Of a stretch of DNA of 64,000 bases, positions 16,500 through 24,380 are shown piece by piece. The stretch is from Nitrospira sp. Lineage in GTDB: Bacteria; Nitrospirota; Nitrospiria; Nitrospirales; Nitrospiraceae. The translations under genes and the position numbers were made by a program. The stretch spans positions 186,001 through 250,000 of the forward strand of contig JANDJI010000003.1 of the NCBI GenBank assembly GCA_024331125.1. The letters run 5' to 3'. How positions within the stretch are numbered: the stretch's first letter is position 1; each line of letters begins with the position of its first letter. Below the pieces are notes generated by a model. The model did not search any database, was not told where the DNA came from, and was given only the letters and a program-made list of their open reading frames with translations.

Positions 16500-19400
16500 T
16501 CACGCCGTCAGCCGCCGATACACGGTCGGCAGGCGCGTCGGCAGCGACTCGACGCGATCGATGACCACGAACCGCACGTCGCCGTACATGCGCCGTTGGT
16601 ACTCGGTCGTCTCCCGGTCGATGGTCACGCAAAACGGATGGATGCCGTGCCGCCGAGCCTCTTGCAACGCTTTCTTGGTATCCTCCACGGCGTAGTCGTC
16701 CTTGTAATTCTCCCCGTCCAGCGGCCTGCCGTCGCTCAGGAGGATCAACAGTCGATGCTTGGCGCTCCGCTTGAGCAACTTGGCCGAGGCGTGGCGAATC
16801 GCCGCCCCGTCTCGATTTTGTCGTTGAGGGCCAAGCCCCCCCAACCGATGAGCGGCGGCCGTCCCCAATCGATCGTCGAAATCCTTGACGATGAAAAAAT
16901 CGACCGACGCGGCCCCCTCGCCGGAATAGGCGTAGAGACCGTATTGGTCCCCGACCGCCTCCAGCGCCTTGCAGAGCAGCACCAGGCTTTCCTTCTCGAT
17001 ATCGATGACACGGCGCCCGCCGTCGAGCTTCCGGCTCGTCGATCCGCTGATGTCGACCAAGAACGCGGCGGCGACGCTACGATCCCGCTTGTCCCGCCGA
17101 ATATACACACGATCGCTCCCCTCCAGCCCCGCCCGCAATTCCGCAGCCCTTCGGACGACGGCGTCAAGGTCCGGATCGTCCCCCTCCGCTTGTCCGGCGA
17201 CACGGCGGTAGGCGACGGGACGCAGGCTCTCGAAGAGCTTCCGAAGCGACGCGATCTCGCTGCGACGGCTCGCGAGAATCGTCTCGACGCCGTCGTCGGA
17301 GCCGGCGTCCGCAGGCCGTTCGATGATTCGGCAGCGGTTGACGCGGTAATCCTGCATCGAATAATCCCACTCCGGATAACGGGCGGTCCGTTCCGCGGAC
17401 ATCGCCGACTCAGGCCTCAATCTCTGCTCGGCATCGACCGACAGCAACTCCTCAACGACGGCGGGTATCCGTTGACCGCCGGCCGGCGTGTCGCTCGCAT
17501 CGGGCCTGCGACCTCCCTGCTTGGCGTCAGAGACCGCGTCGCTTCGGCCGGAGAACGAGCCTTCTTGACCGGCACCGGTCGTCCCGCTTCTCTTGTCGTC
17601 TTGTTCATCGCCCTGCTCGATCGGCTCCCCGTCCCACGTAATAAACTCCGGATTCATCTCACCGCGATGGGCGTGGTTGATCAAAGGACGGTACATATCG
17701 GTCGGTTGTTCAGAAACGACGGGGGACGACGGTGCCGTCTGACTTTCATCGGCCGTCCGGTCCTTCCACGAGTCATCCCCAAGTCGCTTCGAGCGCGACG
17801 CCGCCAGTTCCTCGATCTTGACGTACAGCTCGTCGGCCAGACGCACGGCATCCTCCGCCGTCGCCTCCGTCCGGAAAAGCGGCTGGCACAGAGCCCACAG
17901 CTCGGAGACCTCCCGCTTGATCGCCCGAGGGACCGCCGAATCGGGAGACTCGCCCGTCGAAAGTCGAAAGAGACCGTCGACCATCAGTTCCGTCACCGTG
18001 GTCGTCTGATCGCTGCGCCGAGACGTCACGGCCTCGGCCGCCAAGAGGGCGAGATCGCGCCGCAATCCCGGGTATTCCGTTTGGAGCAGGAACTCAACGC
18101 GCGCATCCTCCAGGATGATCCATAGATCCTGCGCCAGCTTGGGCAACGGATAAAGTTGAAACAACGCGTTCAACGTCCCGGGGACGGGACGCGGCAAACG
18201 GCCGTATCGTTGCCGGACTTCCTCGATCACATCGGCTAGCGCCGCCAGCCTGAGCCGATACGTGCCGAATTGCAAGTGACCGGCTTCGTGCGCCGCCATG
18301 ACCATGGCCCACCGTTCATTTTCCTCCGCCGTGGCATAGCGGCGAAGGATCGCCGGCAAGAACAGCGTGCGCCCGTCCGGGCTGACCGTCGCTCGGGCGG
18401 CGGCGGCCGACGCCGATTCGGGGAGCGCCGTAATCGTGACGTCCGTTCCGCAGAGCCCTCGGACGAACAGTTTGATGCTCCGGGCGACCCGCCGAAGCGG
18501 GACGCCCGCCATCGCCCGTTCAAGCGAGGCAAGGGCGTTGCGGGATTCCATCCCAAAATAGACCCGCCCCCCCTCCCGGCTGTAGGTCAACACGTCCATG
18601 CCGGCCTTCAGCCACGTTTCAAACCGGGAGCGGGCTTGAGGCCCCTCCCCGATCAACGCCATGATATCCGGGCCGCGCCGAAGGTAGAGGAGCGCCGCCT
18701 CCGCGTCGCGTTCGGCAAGCAGGACGGCGTATTGCAGCAATTCGAGCCGCCGCTCCTCCGACGGAAGCGCGCGCAGAATCTGTGGAGACTCCGCAAGCCA
18801 TGCGACCGCCGACTCAGGAGAACGTTCGGCCAGCGACGATGCCACCCGCAGCGACTGCGAACGAACGGCGGGCTGTTCGATTTCCCCCAGCACCGTCGGG
18901 CTCGTGCGCATGAACTCGATCATGGCCAGATAATCCGGCTTGCCCAACGTATTGGGAGCGACGAGATGCGTGCCCACCGACAGCCACGTTCGGACGTCCT
19001 CGATTCGCAGCACGGCGGCCACGCGGGCCATCTGCCGGATGTACTCGATGCCCGCCACCGAGTCGACCGCCGCCAGCTCAAGACCGACGTCGAGCCAGCG
19101 CCTGGCGTCCCCGAACGGAATCGTCCTCTCAAGATCCGGCGCGACGTGCAAAAATTCCCATGCCGCCATGACGTCGCGATCGGCGGCCTCGATCCCGGCG
19201 GCGAGGGCCTCCCTGCGCGTCTCGGTTCGTTTCAGCAAACCGAGGATCATGGGGCTTTCCTTGAAGTATCTCAAGGCGGCGGCTCCGGACGATTGGGCCA
19301 ACACGACGCCCATGTCCAGCCAGGGAACGATCACGGAAAGTCCGCCGTGCCGATCAAGCTCGGGGAGGGCGTCAACCGCCGCCCGCGCCACCTTGGCCGA

Positions 19401-19559
19401 TGCCGCCTCGAGCTCATCCAGCAGGATCGCGACGTGCGCCACGTCATCGGGCCGATCCGCCGCTGCTTCCGCCCGCGCGACAAACGCGCGAGCGGCCTCG
19501 GCGCCCAGGCCGGCAGCCAGCCGGTTTACCAATACACTTTGGACCGAACAGTCGCTCAT
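16500..19559 (-). CDS. Large VWA-domain protein, NorD/CbbO-like
   Basis: The start at 19559 gives 1019 residues. The C-terminal third is a von Willebrand A domain with an intact metal-ion site (DISGSTS near residue 834, and LSDGRP further on), matching NorD/CbbO-type activators that work with a MoxR AAA+ partner on a metalloenzyme. The N-terminal half consists of helical repeats. Around residue 421 there is an HEAGH motif, so a metal may also bind there. A long acidic linker separates the two parts. No MoxR/NorQ/CbbQ partner gene is adjacent, nor is a nitric oxide reductase or Rubisco. The frame extends 120 bases further upstream, but the MSDCSV start is the more conventional. Confidence 0.8.
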   Translation of the reverse strand: MSDCSVQSVLVNRLAAGLGAEAARAFVARAEAAADRPDDVAHVAILLDELEAASAKVARAAVDALPELDRHGGLSVIVPWLDMGVVLAQSSGAAALRYFKESPMILGLLKRTETRREALAAGIEAADRDVMAAWEFLHVAPDLERTIPFGDARRWLDVGLELAAVDSVAGIEYIRQMARVAAVLRIEDVRTWLSVGTHLVAPNTLGKPDYLAMIEFMRTSPTVLGEIEQPAVRSQSLRVASSLAERSPESAVAWLAESPQILRALPSEERRLELLQYAVLLAERDAEAALLYLRRGPDIMALIGEGPQARSRFETWLKAGMDVLTYSREGGRVYFGMESRNALASLERAMAGVPLRRVARSIKLFVRGLCGTDVTITALPESASAAAARATVSPDGRTLFLPAILRRYATAEENERWAMVMAAHEAGHLQFGTYRLRLAALADVIEEVRQRYGRLPRPVPGTLNALFQLYPLPKLAQDLWIILEDARVEFLLQTEYPGLRRDLALLAAEAVTSRRSDQTTTVTELMVDGLFRLSTGESPDSAVPRAIKREVSELWALCQPLFRTEATAEDAVRLADELYVKIEELAASRSKRLGDDSWKDRTADESQTAPSSPVVSEQPTDMYRPLINHAHRGEMNPEFITWDGEPIEQGDEQDDKRSGTTGAGQEGSFSGRSDAVSDAKQGGRRPDASDTPAGGQRIPAVVEELLSVDAEQRLRPESAMSAERTARYPEWDYSMQDYRVNRCRIIERPADAGSDDGVETILASRRSEIASLRKLFESLRPVAYRRVAGQAEGDDPDLDAVVRRAAELRAGLEGSDRVYIRRDKRDRSVAAAFLVDISGSTSRKLDGGRRVIDIEKESLVLLCKALEAVGDQYGLYAYSGEGAASVDFFIVKDFDDRLGTAAAHRLGGLGPQRQNRDGAAIRHASAKLLKRSAKHRLLILLSDGRPLDGENYKDDYAVEDTKKALQEARRHGIHPFCVTIDRETTEYQRRMYGDVRFVVIDRVESLPTRLPTVYRRLTA

Positions 19560-19663
19560 GAGTCCCACGACTAAGGATGAAAGGCCTCGATTGTAATGGA
19601 GCAAAATTCCCCTGTAAACTAGCGAACAGCGTCGTTTCTGCCCGAAATCGAGAGGAGCGGTCC

Positions 19664-20092
19664 GTGGCTGAACCAACACAAGAGAGTCTCGAGAAGATCA
19701 TCAAGTTCGTGCGGGGATACGCCGAGAAGAGCGGCACCGTCATGCATCCCAACCCCTCCGTTACCGAGGCGGTCGTCAAGGGCCTGGCGATGCACGTGGA
19801 CGAGCTCGGCAAACCGCTCTGCCCCTGCAATTTTTACAAAGATAAGCAGGCGGAAGCCAACCTGCGGCGTTGGATCTGCGCCTGCGACGAAATGCAGATC
19901 TACAAGTATTGTCATTGCCTGCTCTTCGTCCGCGAAGACGGCATGCCGATCACCGAATATCTCCCCGAAGGGCATGAAGGCCGGGAAATCTATGGGATCG
20001 TTCCCGACCCTACCCCGGGGAAAGGACGCGCGCTCAAGCACAAAGCGGGGGGTCAGGCTTCGAGACCGGACGAAGCCCCGACGGGTTCGTAG
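19664..20092 (+). CDS. ftrB: Ferredoxin:thioredoxin reductase, catalytic subunit family
   Basis: The 142-residue protein carries the FTR-beta cysteine pattern: CPCNFYKDK, then WICACDE, then YCHCLL, which together hold a [4Fe-4S] cluster and the redox-active disulfide. It should pass electrons from ferredoxin to thioredoxin-like proteins. A GTG start at 19664 is chosen because GAGGAG lies seven bases upstream; the frame extends back to 19577 without a site. The variable subunit (FtrA) is not visible, as in many non-phototrophic bacteria. The C-terminal 25 residues are a basic tail of low complexity. Confidence 0.88.
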   Translation: MAEPTQESLEKIIKFVRGYAEKSGTVMHPNPSVTEAVVKGLAMHVDELGKPLCPCNFYKDKQAEANLRRWICACDEMQIYKYCHCLLFVREDGMPITEYLPEGHEGREIYGIVPDPTPGKGRALKHKAGGQASRPDEAPTGS

Positions 20093-20119
20093 CGGCCGTG
20101 ACCGGAAGGTAGGGTCGTC

Positions 20120-20803
20120 ATGCGCATTCTCCTCGTCGAAGACGACTTGGATCTGGCGCAGTTCATCCGCAAGGGCCTCAAGGAAGAAAACTATGCCGTG
20201 GACTTCGCGGCGGACGGCGAAGCGGGGCTCGCCATGGCGTTGAGCAATCCCTACGACCTGCTGATTTTGGACGTCATGCTTCCCAAGCTTGACGGCCTTG
20301 CGCTTTGCCGCAGCATTCGAGCCAAAGGCAACATGACGCCGGTCCTGCTGTTGACCGCGCGCAACACGGTGGAGACGAAGGTGTCCGGTTTTGACATCGG
20401 CGCGGATCAATTTCTGGCGAAGCCCTTTGCCTTCGTCGAATTGTTGGCGCGCATCAGGGCCCTCCTGCGTCGTGGCGGCGCCCAGCCGTCGGCTCATTTG
20501 CGCGCGGCCGACTTGACGCTGGACCCGGTGACGCACCGCGTCTGGCGGGCCGGTCAGGAAATCTCGCTGACCAACAAGGAATACGCGCTGCTGGAATTTC
20601 TCCTCCGGAACAAGAACCGCGTCCTGACCCGAACGGTCATCATCGAACACGTCTGGGATATCAGTTACGATCCCATGACCAACATCGTGGACGCCCATAT
20701 TCGAGCCCTGCGGGCCAAGATCGACCATAATTTTTCTCCGCCGCTCATCACGACGGTGCGCGGCGCGGGCTACATGCTGGAGGACCCGGAGCAGACGGCA
20801 TGA
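20120..20803 (+). CDS. OmpR-family response regulator
   Basis: The 227-residue protein has a receiver domain (EDDLDL, phospho-acceptor Asp51 in LILDVMLPK, Thr and Lys of the switch in LLTAR and LAKPF) and a winged-helix DNA-binding domain (TNKEYALLEFLL, VRGAGYML). It overlaps the following kinase gene by four bases (ATGA). PhoB-type members bind direct repeats of 11 bp, and three such repeats lie downstream of this operon at 22336-22368. Confidence 0.95.
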   Translation: MRILLVEDDLDLAQFIRKGLKEENYAVDFAADGEAGLAMALSNPYDLLILDVMLPKLDGLALCRSIRAKGNMTPVLLLTARNTVETKVSGFDIGADQFLAKPFAFVELLARIRALLRRGGAQPSAHLRAADLTLDPVTHRVWRAGQEISLTNKEYALLEFLLRNKNRVLTRTVIIEHVWDISYDPMTNIVDAHIRALRAKIDHNFSPPLITTVRGAGYMLEDPEQTA

Positions 20804-22236
20804 CATCGTTGCGCGATCTCATCAGCCGATTCGCGCTCGTGCTCATGGCCTGGCTGCTGGGATTTTCCGCGCTGGTGTATTTCGCGAGCGAAACCCTGCT
20901 CCATCGATTCGTGGATGGACGGCTGTTGGAGTTGGCGGAAACCCTCGCCGAGATCATCGATCGCCACCCCGACATCCTCGACAACCGCGGACAAAACGCG
21001 GGATTTCCATCCGACGCCAATCCCGGCATCAAGGAACAACGTGATCGGCACGGCGTCGTCCATTCGCTCCGCGTGTTCTCGCCGGACGGCCGGCTATTAT
21101 GGAAAAGTCCCAATGCTTCGGCTTTTCCGCTGATCTCTCCCCGCATGCTCGACCGCGTGCTGCTCGAACGCACGGTCTATGAAACGGTGGCGATGCCGGA
21201 CGGCACTCCGGCCCGGCGGTTGTTTGTCTCCGTCACCCGCCAAGGAGTCGTGCGCTACGTACTGCAAGCGGAAACATCGCTGCTTCATTATCAGACAGCG
21301 CTCAGCGAACTCTTGATCCTGCTGATCGTAAGCTCAGGCGCCACACTGCTCGTCACTTGGCTGGGCAGCCTGTGGCTGGCCAAGAAGGTGCTGACGCCGA
21401 TCGAGGCCTTGTGCGCTGGCGCCGAAACCATGTCCGAGGCCGACTTGGGGAAGCGGTTAGCCTTGGATTCTCCTTATACCGAGTTCCGACGGCTCACCCA
21501 GGCCGTCAACTCCGTGTTGGATCAATTCCAACGGAACAGCGAGACCCAGCGAAATTTTTGCGAGATAGCGGCCCACGAAATGAAAACGCCCTTGACCATC
21601 CTGCGCGGCAACTTGGAGGTGGCGCTCCTCAAGGCCAGAACCGCCGACGAATACCGCGACGTGCTCCTCAGCAATCTCGAACAGGTGGATCGGCTCATCG
21701 CCTTGACCAGGCCTCTGTTGACGCTCGCCAAATTCACGAGCAGCAAACCGCCCGTCCAACTGGCCCCGCTGGAAGTCGAACCCTTCCTTCGTGAGATCGT
21801 GCAGGAACTGACGTTGCTGGCGAATGACCGGCGAATCACCCTGTCGTTGGACGCTCGGGCGGTTCCTCCCATTCTCGGCGACCCGCAGTGGCTCAAGCAA
21901 GCGATGATCAATCTGCTCGATAACGCCTTGCGCTATACCCCCGCGGGCGGAGTCGTGACCGTCCGCGCGCGCGCAGAGGAGCGCGATGTCTTGATCGAAG
22001 TCGAGGACACGGGTCATGGCATCGAGCCGGAGCACATTCCACACTTGTTCGAGCGATTCTATCGGACCGAATGGGCAAAAGCCGAAGACGCAGCCGGAAC
22101 GGGCTTGGGTCTGCCCATCGTCAAAGAGATCGTGGAAGCCCACGGCGGAGCCATCTCCGTGACCAGCCGCGTGGGCCGGGGCTCTGTCTTTACGTTGCGC
22201 ATCCCCGCCTATCTCCAACAGACAATGCTCGCCTAG
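20800..22236 (+). CDS. Sensor histidine kinase
   Basis: The 478-residue kinase has a first membrane helix near residues 12-32, a periplasmic region of about 135 residues, a second helix near 170-192, then HAMP. The phospho-acceptor His259 lies in AAHEMKTPL; N box LLDNALRYTP, G1 VEDTGHGIEP and G2 GTGLGLPIV are complete. The periplasmic domain contains no cysteine pair and no known sensory motif. The cognate regulator is immediately upstream. Confidence 0.95.
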   Translation: MTSLRDLISRFALVLMAWLLGFSALVYFASETLLHRFVDGRLLELAETLAEIIDRHPDILDNRGQNAGFPSDANPGIKEQRDRHGVVHSLRVFSPDGRLLWKSPNASAFPLISPRMLDRVLLERTVYETVAMPDGTPARRLFVSVTRQGVVRYVLQAETSLLHYQTALSELLILLIVSSGATLLVTWLGSLWLAKKVLTPIEALCAGAETMSEADLGKRLALDSPYTEFRRLTQAVNSVLDQFQRNSETQRNFCEIAAHEMKTPLTILRGNLEVALLKARTADEYRDVLLSNLEQVDRLIALTRPLLTLAKFTSSKPPVQLAPLEVEPFLREIVQELTLLANDRRITLSLDARAVPPILGDPQWLKQAMINLLDNALRYTPAGGVVTVRARAEERDVLIEVEDTGHGIEPEHIPHLFERFYRTEWAKAEDAAGTGLGLPIVKEIVEAHGGAISVTSRVGRGSVFTLRIPAYLQQTMLA

Positions 22237-22335
22237 CGTCTTGATCCGGACCTCGACGAAAGCCGTCCCGCCGGCCCTTCTCGGGTTGAAAACGCGATTC
22301 CGCCGTCACCGACGTTCCTGTCACCATGAAGGATT

Positions 22336-22368
22336 CTTCATGATCTCCTCATGGAGTCTTCATAGAGC
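22336..22368 (+). promoter_or_regulatory. Three tandem 11-bp repeats, PhoB-box-like operator
   Basis: Three units follow without a gap: CTTCATGATCT, CCTCATGGAGT and CTTCATAGAGC. The TCAT core recurs exactly every 11 bases, one helical turn, as in PhoB-type boxes. An inverted ATGAAG/CTTCAT pair (22326-22341) overlaps the first unit. The array ends 44 bases before the small membrane gene, in position to activate it. Confidence 0.6.
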
Positions 22369-22412
22369 GGGAGTAGTGTGACACTAGGCATTCAAGAACG
22401 GAGGTACACACC

Positions 22413-22511
22413 ATGGTCGCATTGATTGTCGGAGTATTGGCGGGAAGCGCGGTGTTGGTGGTCATGTACACGGCGTTGGTTTATACGGTCTCGCACGTGC
22501 ACAACAAGTAA
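22413..22511 (+). CDS. Small single-span membrane protein (32 residues)
   Basis: ATG at 22413 follows a clear GGAGG site nine bases upstream. The product is one hydrophobic helix (VALIVGVLAGSAVLVVMY) with a His-containing polar tail (VSHVHNK), the size and shape of known small membrane regulators. It sits directly behind a two-component operon and its operator-like repeats, so it may modulate the kinase or be its main target. I recognise no family. A G-rich/C-rich inverted repeat (about 22518-22548) follows the stop. Confidence 0.65.
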   Translation: MVALIVGVLAGSAVLVVMYTALVYTVSHVHNK

Positions 22512-22565
22512 GCTCCCGGAGGGGAGGAGTCGGACCCTGATCCCCCCTCTTCACAAGCCGCGGAC

Positions 22566-22625
22566 AGGTTGCCGCTTCAGGAAGCGGTGGGGTCCCTGAG
22601 AAACGCCCAGTTGAACCGGCAACCT
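22566..22625. ncRNA. Candidate structured RNA element between small membrane gene and smpB
   Basis: AGGTTGCCG (22566-22574) and CGGCAACCT (22617-22625) are perfect complements. Inside, CCGCTTC-AG-GAAGCGG (22572-22587) forms a second perfect hairpin, and GTGGG with CGCCCA could form a third stem, giving a three-way-junction shape. The CCG at 22572-22574 is shared, so two folds compete. I cannot match it to a known RNA family. Strand and function are unknown; the rest of 22626-22720 shows nothing. Confidence 0.35.
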
Positions 22626-22720
22626 CGACGCAGCGCGAAGCGGAGAAGAGAATCCATTGTCGCTTAAAGAACGAAGTGTGCGCCGCCGTCGATGCCGCCC
22701 GATCTTCCCCGGAGCCGGTT

Positions 22721-23197
22721 CTACCTTCTCTCCTTGACTACTCGTTCGATTTCTCGTCCCGCGTCCCGCGCCTTGATTGATTCCCGCCGGTCGTATTGTT
22801 TTTTGCCCTTGGCCAATCCAAGTTCAACCTTCACCTTGCCCCGAGGAGAAAAATACATCCGGAGCGGCACGAGCGTCAGCCCCTTCTGCTGCGTTTTTCC
22901 AATGAGCTTATCGATCTCCTTGTGATGGAGCAACAGTTTCCGAGTCCTGGTGGGATCATGATTCATGATATTGCCGTGACGATAAGGGCTGATGTGGCAG
23001 TGATGGAGATAGACCTCGCCGTCTTTGACGGCGGCATAGCTGTCTTGAAGGTTCGCCCGCCCGTCACGGAGCGATTTGACCTCCGTGCCCGTCAACACGA
23101 TGCCTGCCTCGAACTTCTCCTCGATAAAATAATCGTGGTAGGCTTTGCGATTGGTTGTGATGATCTTTTCGCTGTGTTCCGATCCGGCGCGCGTCAT
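22721..23197 (-). CDS. smpB: SsrA-binding protein
   Basis: The 158-residue protein binds tmRNA for ribosome rescue. Family motifs are in order: [45 protein letters not shown], and [20 protein letters not shown], ending in a basic tail with [10 protein letters not shown]. The N terminus is about ten residues longer than average. The tmRNA gene itself is not seen next to it. Confidence 0.96.
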   Translation of the reverse strand: MTRAGSEHSEKIITTNRKAYHDYFIEEKFEAGIVLTGTEVKSLRDGRANLQDSYAAVKDGEVYLHHCHISPYRHGNIMNHDPTRTRKLLLHHKEIDKLIGKTQQKGLTLVPLRMYFSPRGKVKVELGLAKGKKQYDRRESIKARDAGREIERVVKERR

Positions 23198-23302
23198 GAC
23201 CTCACCGGGAACAGATCGAGCCGAAGAAACTCGTCGCCTCCGTTGTCATCGTCTTTTTTTCGATCTCCGGACATTTCCATTTGCGTTTGCTAAGATGCGA
23301 CC

Positions 23303-23788
23303 ATGCCTCGTACCGGCTCGCTCGACTCATGCGGCGCCATTCTATCCGGTCTCTCCAAACGGCTGGGCCTTGAGACCAAGCTCCTGGAGTTCCGTTTGCA
23401 GCGCCAGTGGCGTGATATCGTCGGGGAGCCCCTCGCCTCGCAAACCTGGCCGACCCACATTCGTTTCAAAAAACTGTACCTGATCGTTCGAAACTCCGTT
23501 TGGCTTCAACAGCTCACGTTCTTGAAACCCTCTCTTTTAAATCAAGTCGGTCGCGCCGTGGGTATGGAACCGATCAAAGACATCGTTTTCCGCGTGGGGG
23601 AGATCCCCGCGCCGGCGGTCCCTTCCGAGAATGATCCCGTCGTCTCCGGCCGCCCGGTCGTCCGGGACGAAGTCAAGACCGATTCCCTTCCGCCCGGCAT
23701 TCGGGATCCCGAGATCCGCAGACGGTTCACAGAGGCGATAGCGAGATACCCGTTTCGGCGGGCTTCTCGACCGGCAAAGGATCCGTGA
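23303..23788 (+). CDS. DUF721 / DciA-like protein
   Basis: The 161-residue protein contains the DUF721 core: LEFRLQRQWRDIVGEPLASQTWP followed by LYLIVRNSVWLQQLTFLKPSLLNQ. DciA-type members recruit or load the replicative helicase DnaB in bacteria without DnaC. The position close to gyrA-gyrB-dnaN-dnaA suits a replication role. The C-terminal 60 residues are proline-rich and poorly structured, and overlap the convergent hypothetical gene by about 62 bases. Confidence 0.8.
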   Translation: MPRTGSLDSCGAILSGLSKRLGLETKLLEFRLQRQWRDIVGEPLASQTWPTHIRFKKLYLIVRNSVWLQQLTFLKPSLLNQVGRAVGMEPIKDIVFRVGEIPAPAVPSENDPVVSGRPVVRDEVKTDSLPPGIRDPEIRRRFTEAIARYPFRRASRPAKDP

Positions 23789-24314
23789 CACGTCCCTTAA
23801 AGAGAATGGTCGTGTTCTCGAAGACCGTTCCGCTCTTGGAGACGGGGCCGATCCCTCCTTCTTCCTCCTCGCCCTCCAATCGATAGTATCCTCGAACCGA
23901 CCGTTCAAACCCCTCGACAACCGAGGGGTCCCCCGCTTTGTACTTCTCCAATTTCTCCGGATCGGCCCATCCCTCGTCACTGAACACGAAAATGAGCATG
24001 CTTCGGTACCGCCCTCCGATGTCTCCCGGCGTGGTCGGATAGATCTTCATGGGGCCGAAATCACGGCTATCATGACCCACCTTGCGAAACCGGTGCAGCA
24101 GTTTTTCAACCTGCTGATCCGTGGTATCCCGTGGCACATGGACCGCCACCAGATGCCCGCTTTGAGCCCCGACGGTATAGGGAGGAATGGATCGGTCGGG
24201 GCGGCTCAGATACATGCCCCCCCAAATGAGGGCGAACGAGCCCACGAAGACGCCGAGCCCCATTTTGACGACGATATCCAGCGGTTTTTTCGTTGGAGAA
24301 TCGGAAGAGGACAT
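23727..24314 (-). CDS. Membrane-anchored hypothetical protein
   Basis: The 195-residue protein has one N-terminal membrane helix (VVKMGLGVFVGSFALIWGGMYL) and a soluble domain outside the membrane. The soluble part has no motif I can name. The gene follows gyrA on the same strand after a gap of 66 bases, and its last 62 bases overlap the DciA-like gene. Confidence 0.65.
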   Translation of the reverse strand: MSSSDSPTKKPLDIVVKMGLGVFVGSFALIWGGMYLSRPDRSIPPYTVGAQSGHLVAVHVPRDTTDQQVEKLLHRFRKVGHDSRDFGPMKIYPTTPGDIGGRYRSMLIFVFSDEGWADPEKLEKYKAGDPSVVEGFERSVRGYYRLEGEEEEGGIGPVSKSGTVFENTTILFKGRVTDPLPVEKPAETGISLSPL

Positions 24315-24380
24315 GGTGAAGACACTCGCCGAAGAAAGAAGAACGCGGCGACGATCGATCCGCCAGCGCCTGGGCGCCCG

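Noticed and set aside
16596..19574. Plus-strand frames of 509 and 434 residues opposite the VWA gene
   Set aside because: No start signals or domains; the minus-strand VWA protein has an intact MIDAS motif.
22512..22720. tmRNA gene next to smpB
   Set aside because: No tRNA-like ends with GGTTCGA-type T arm and no tag reading frame ending in ALAA could be found.
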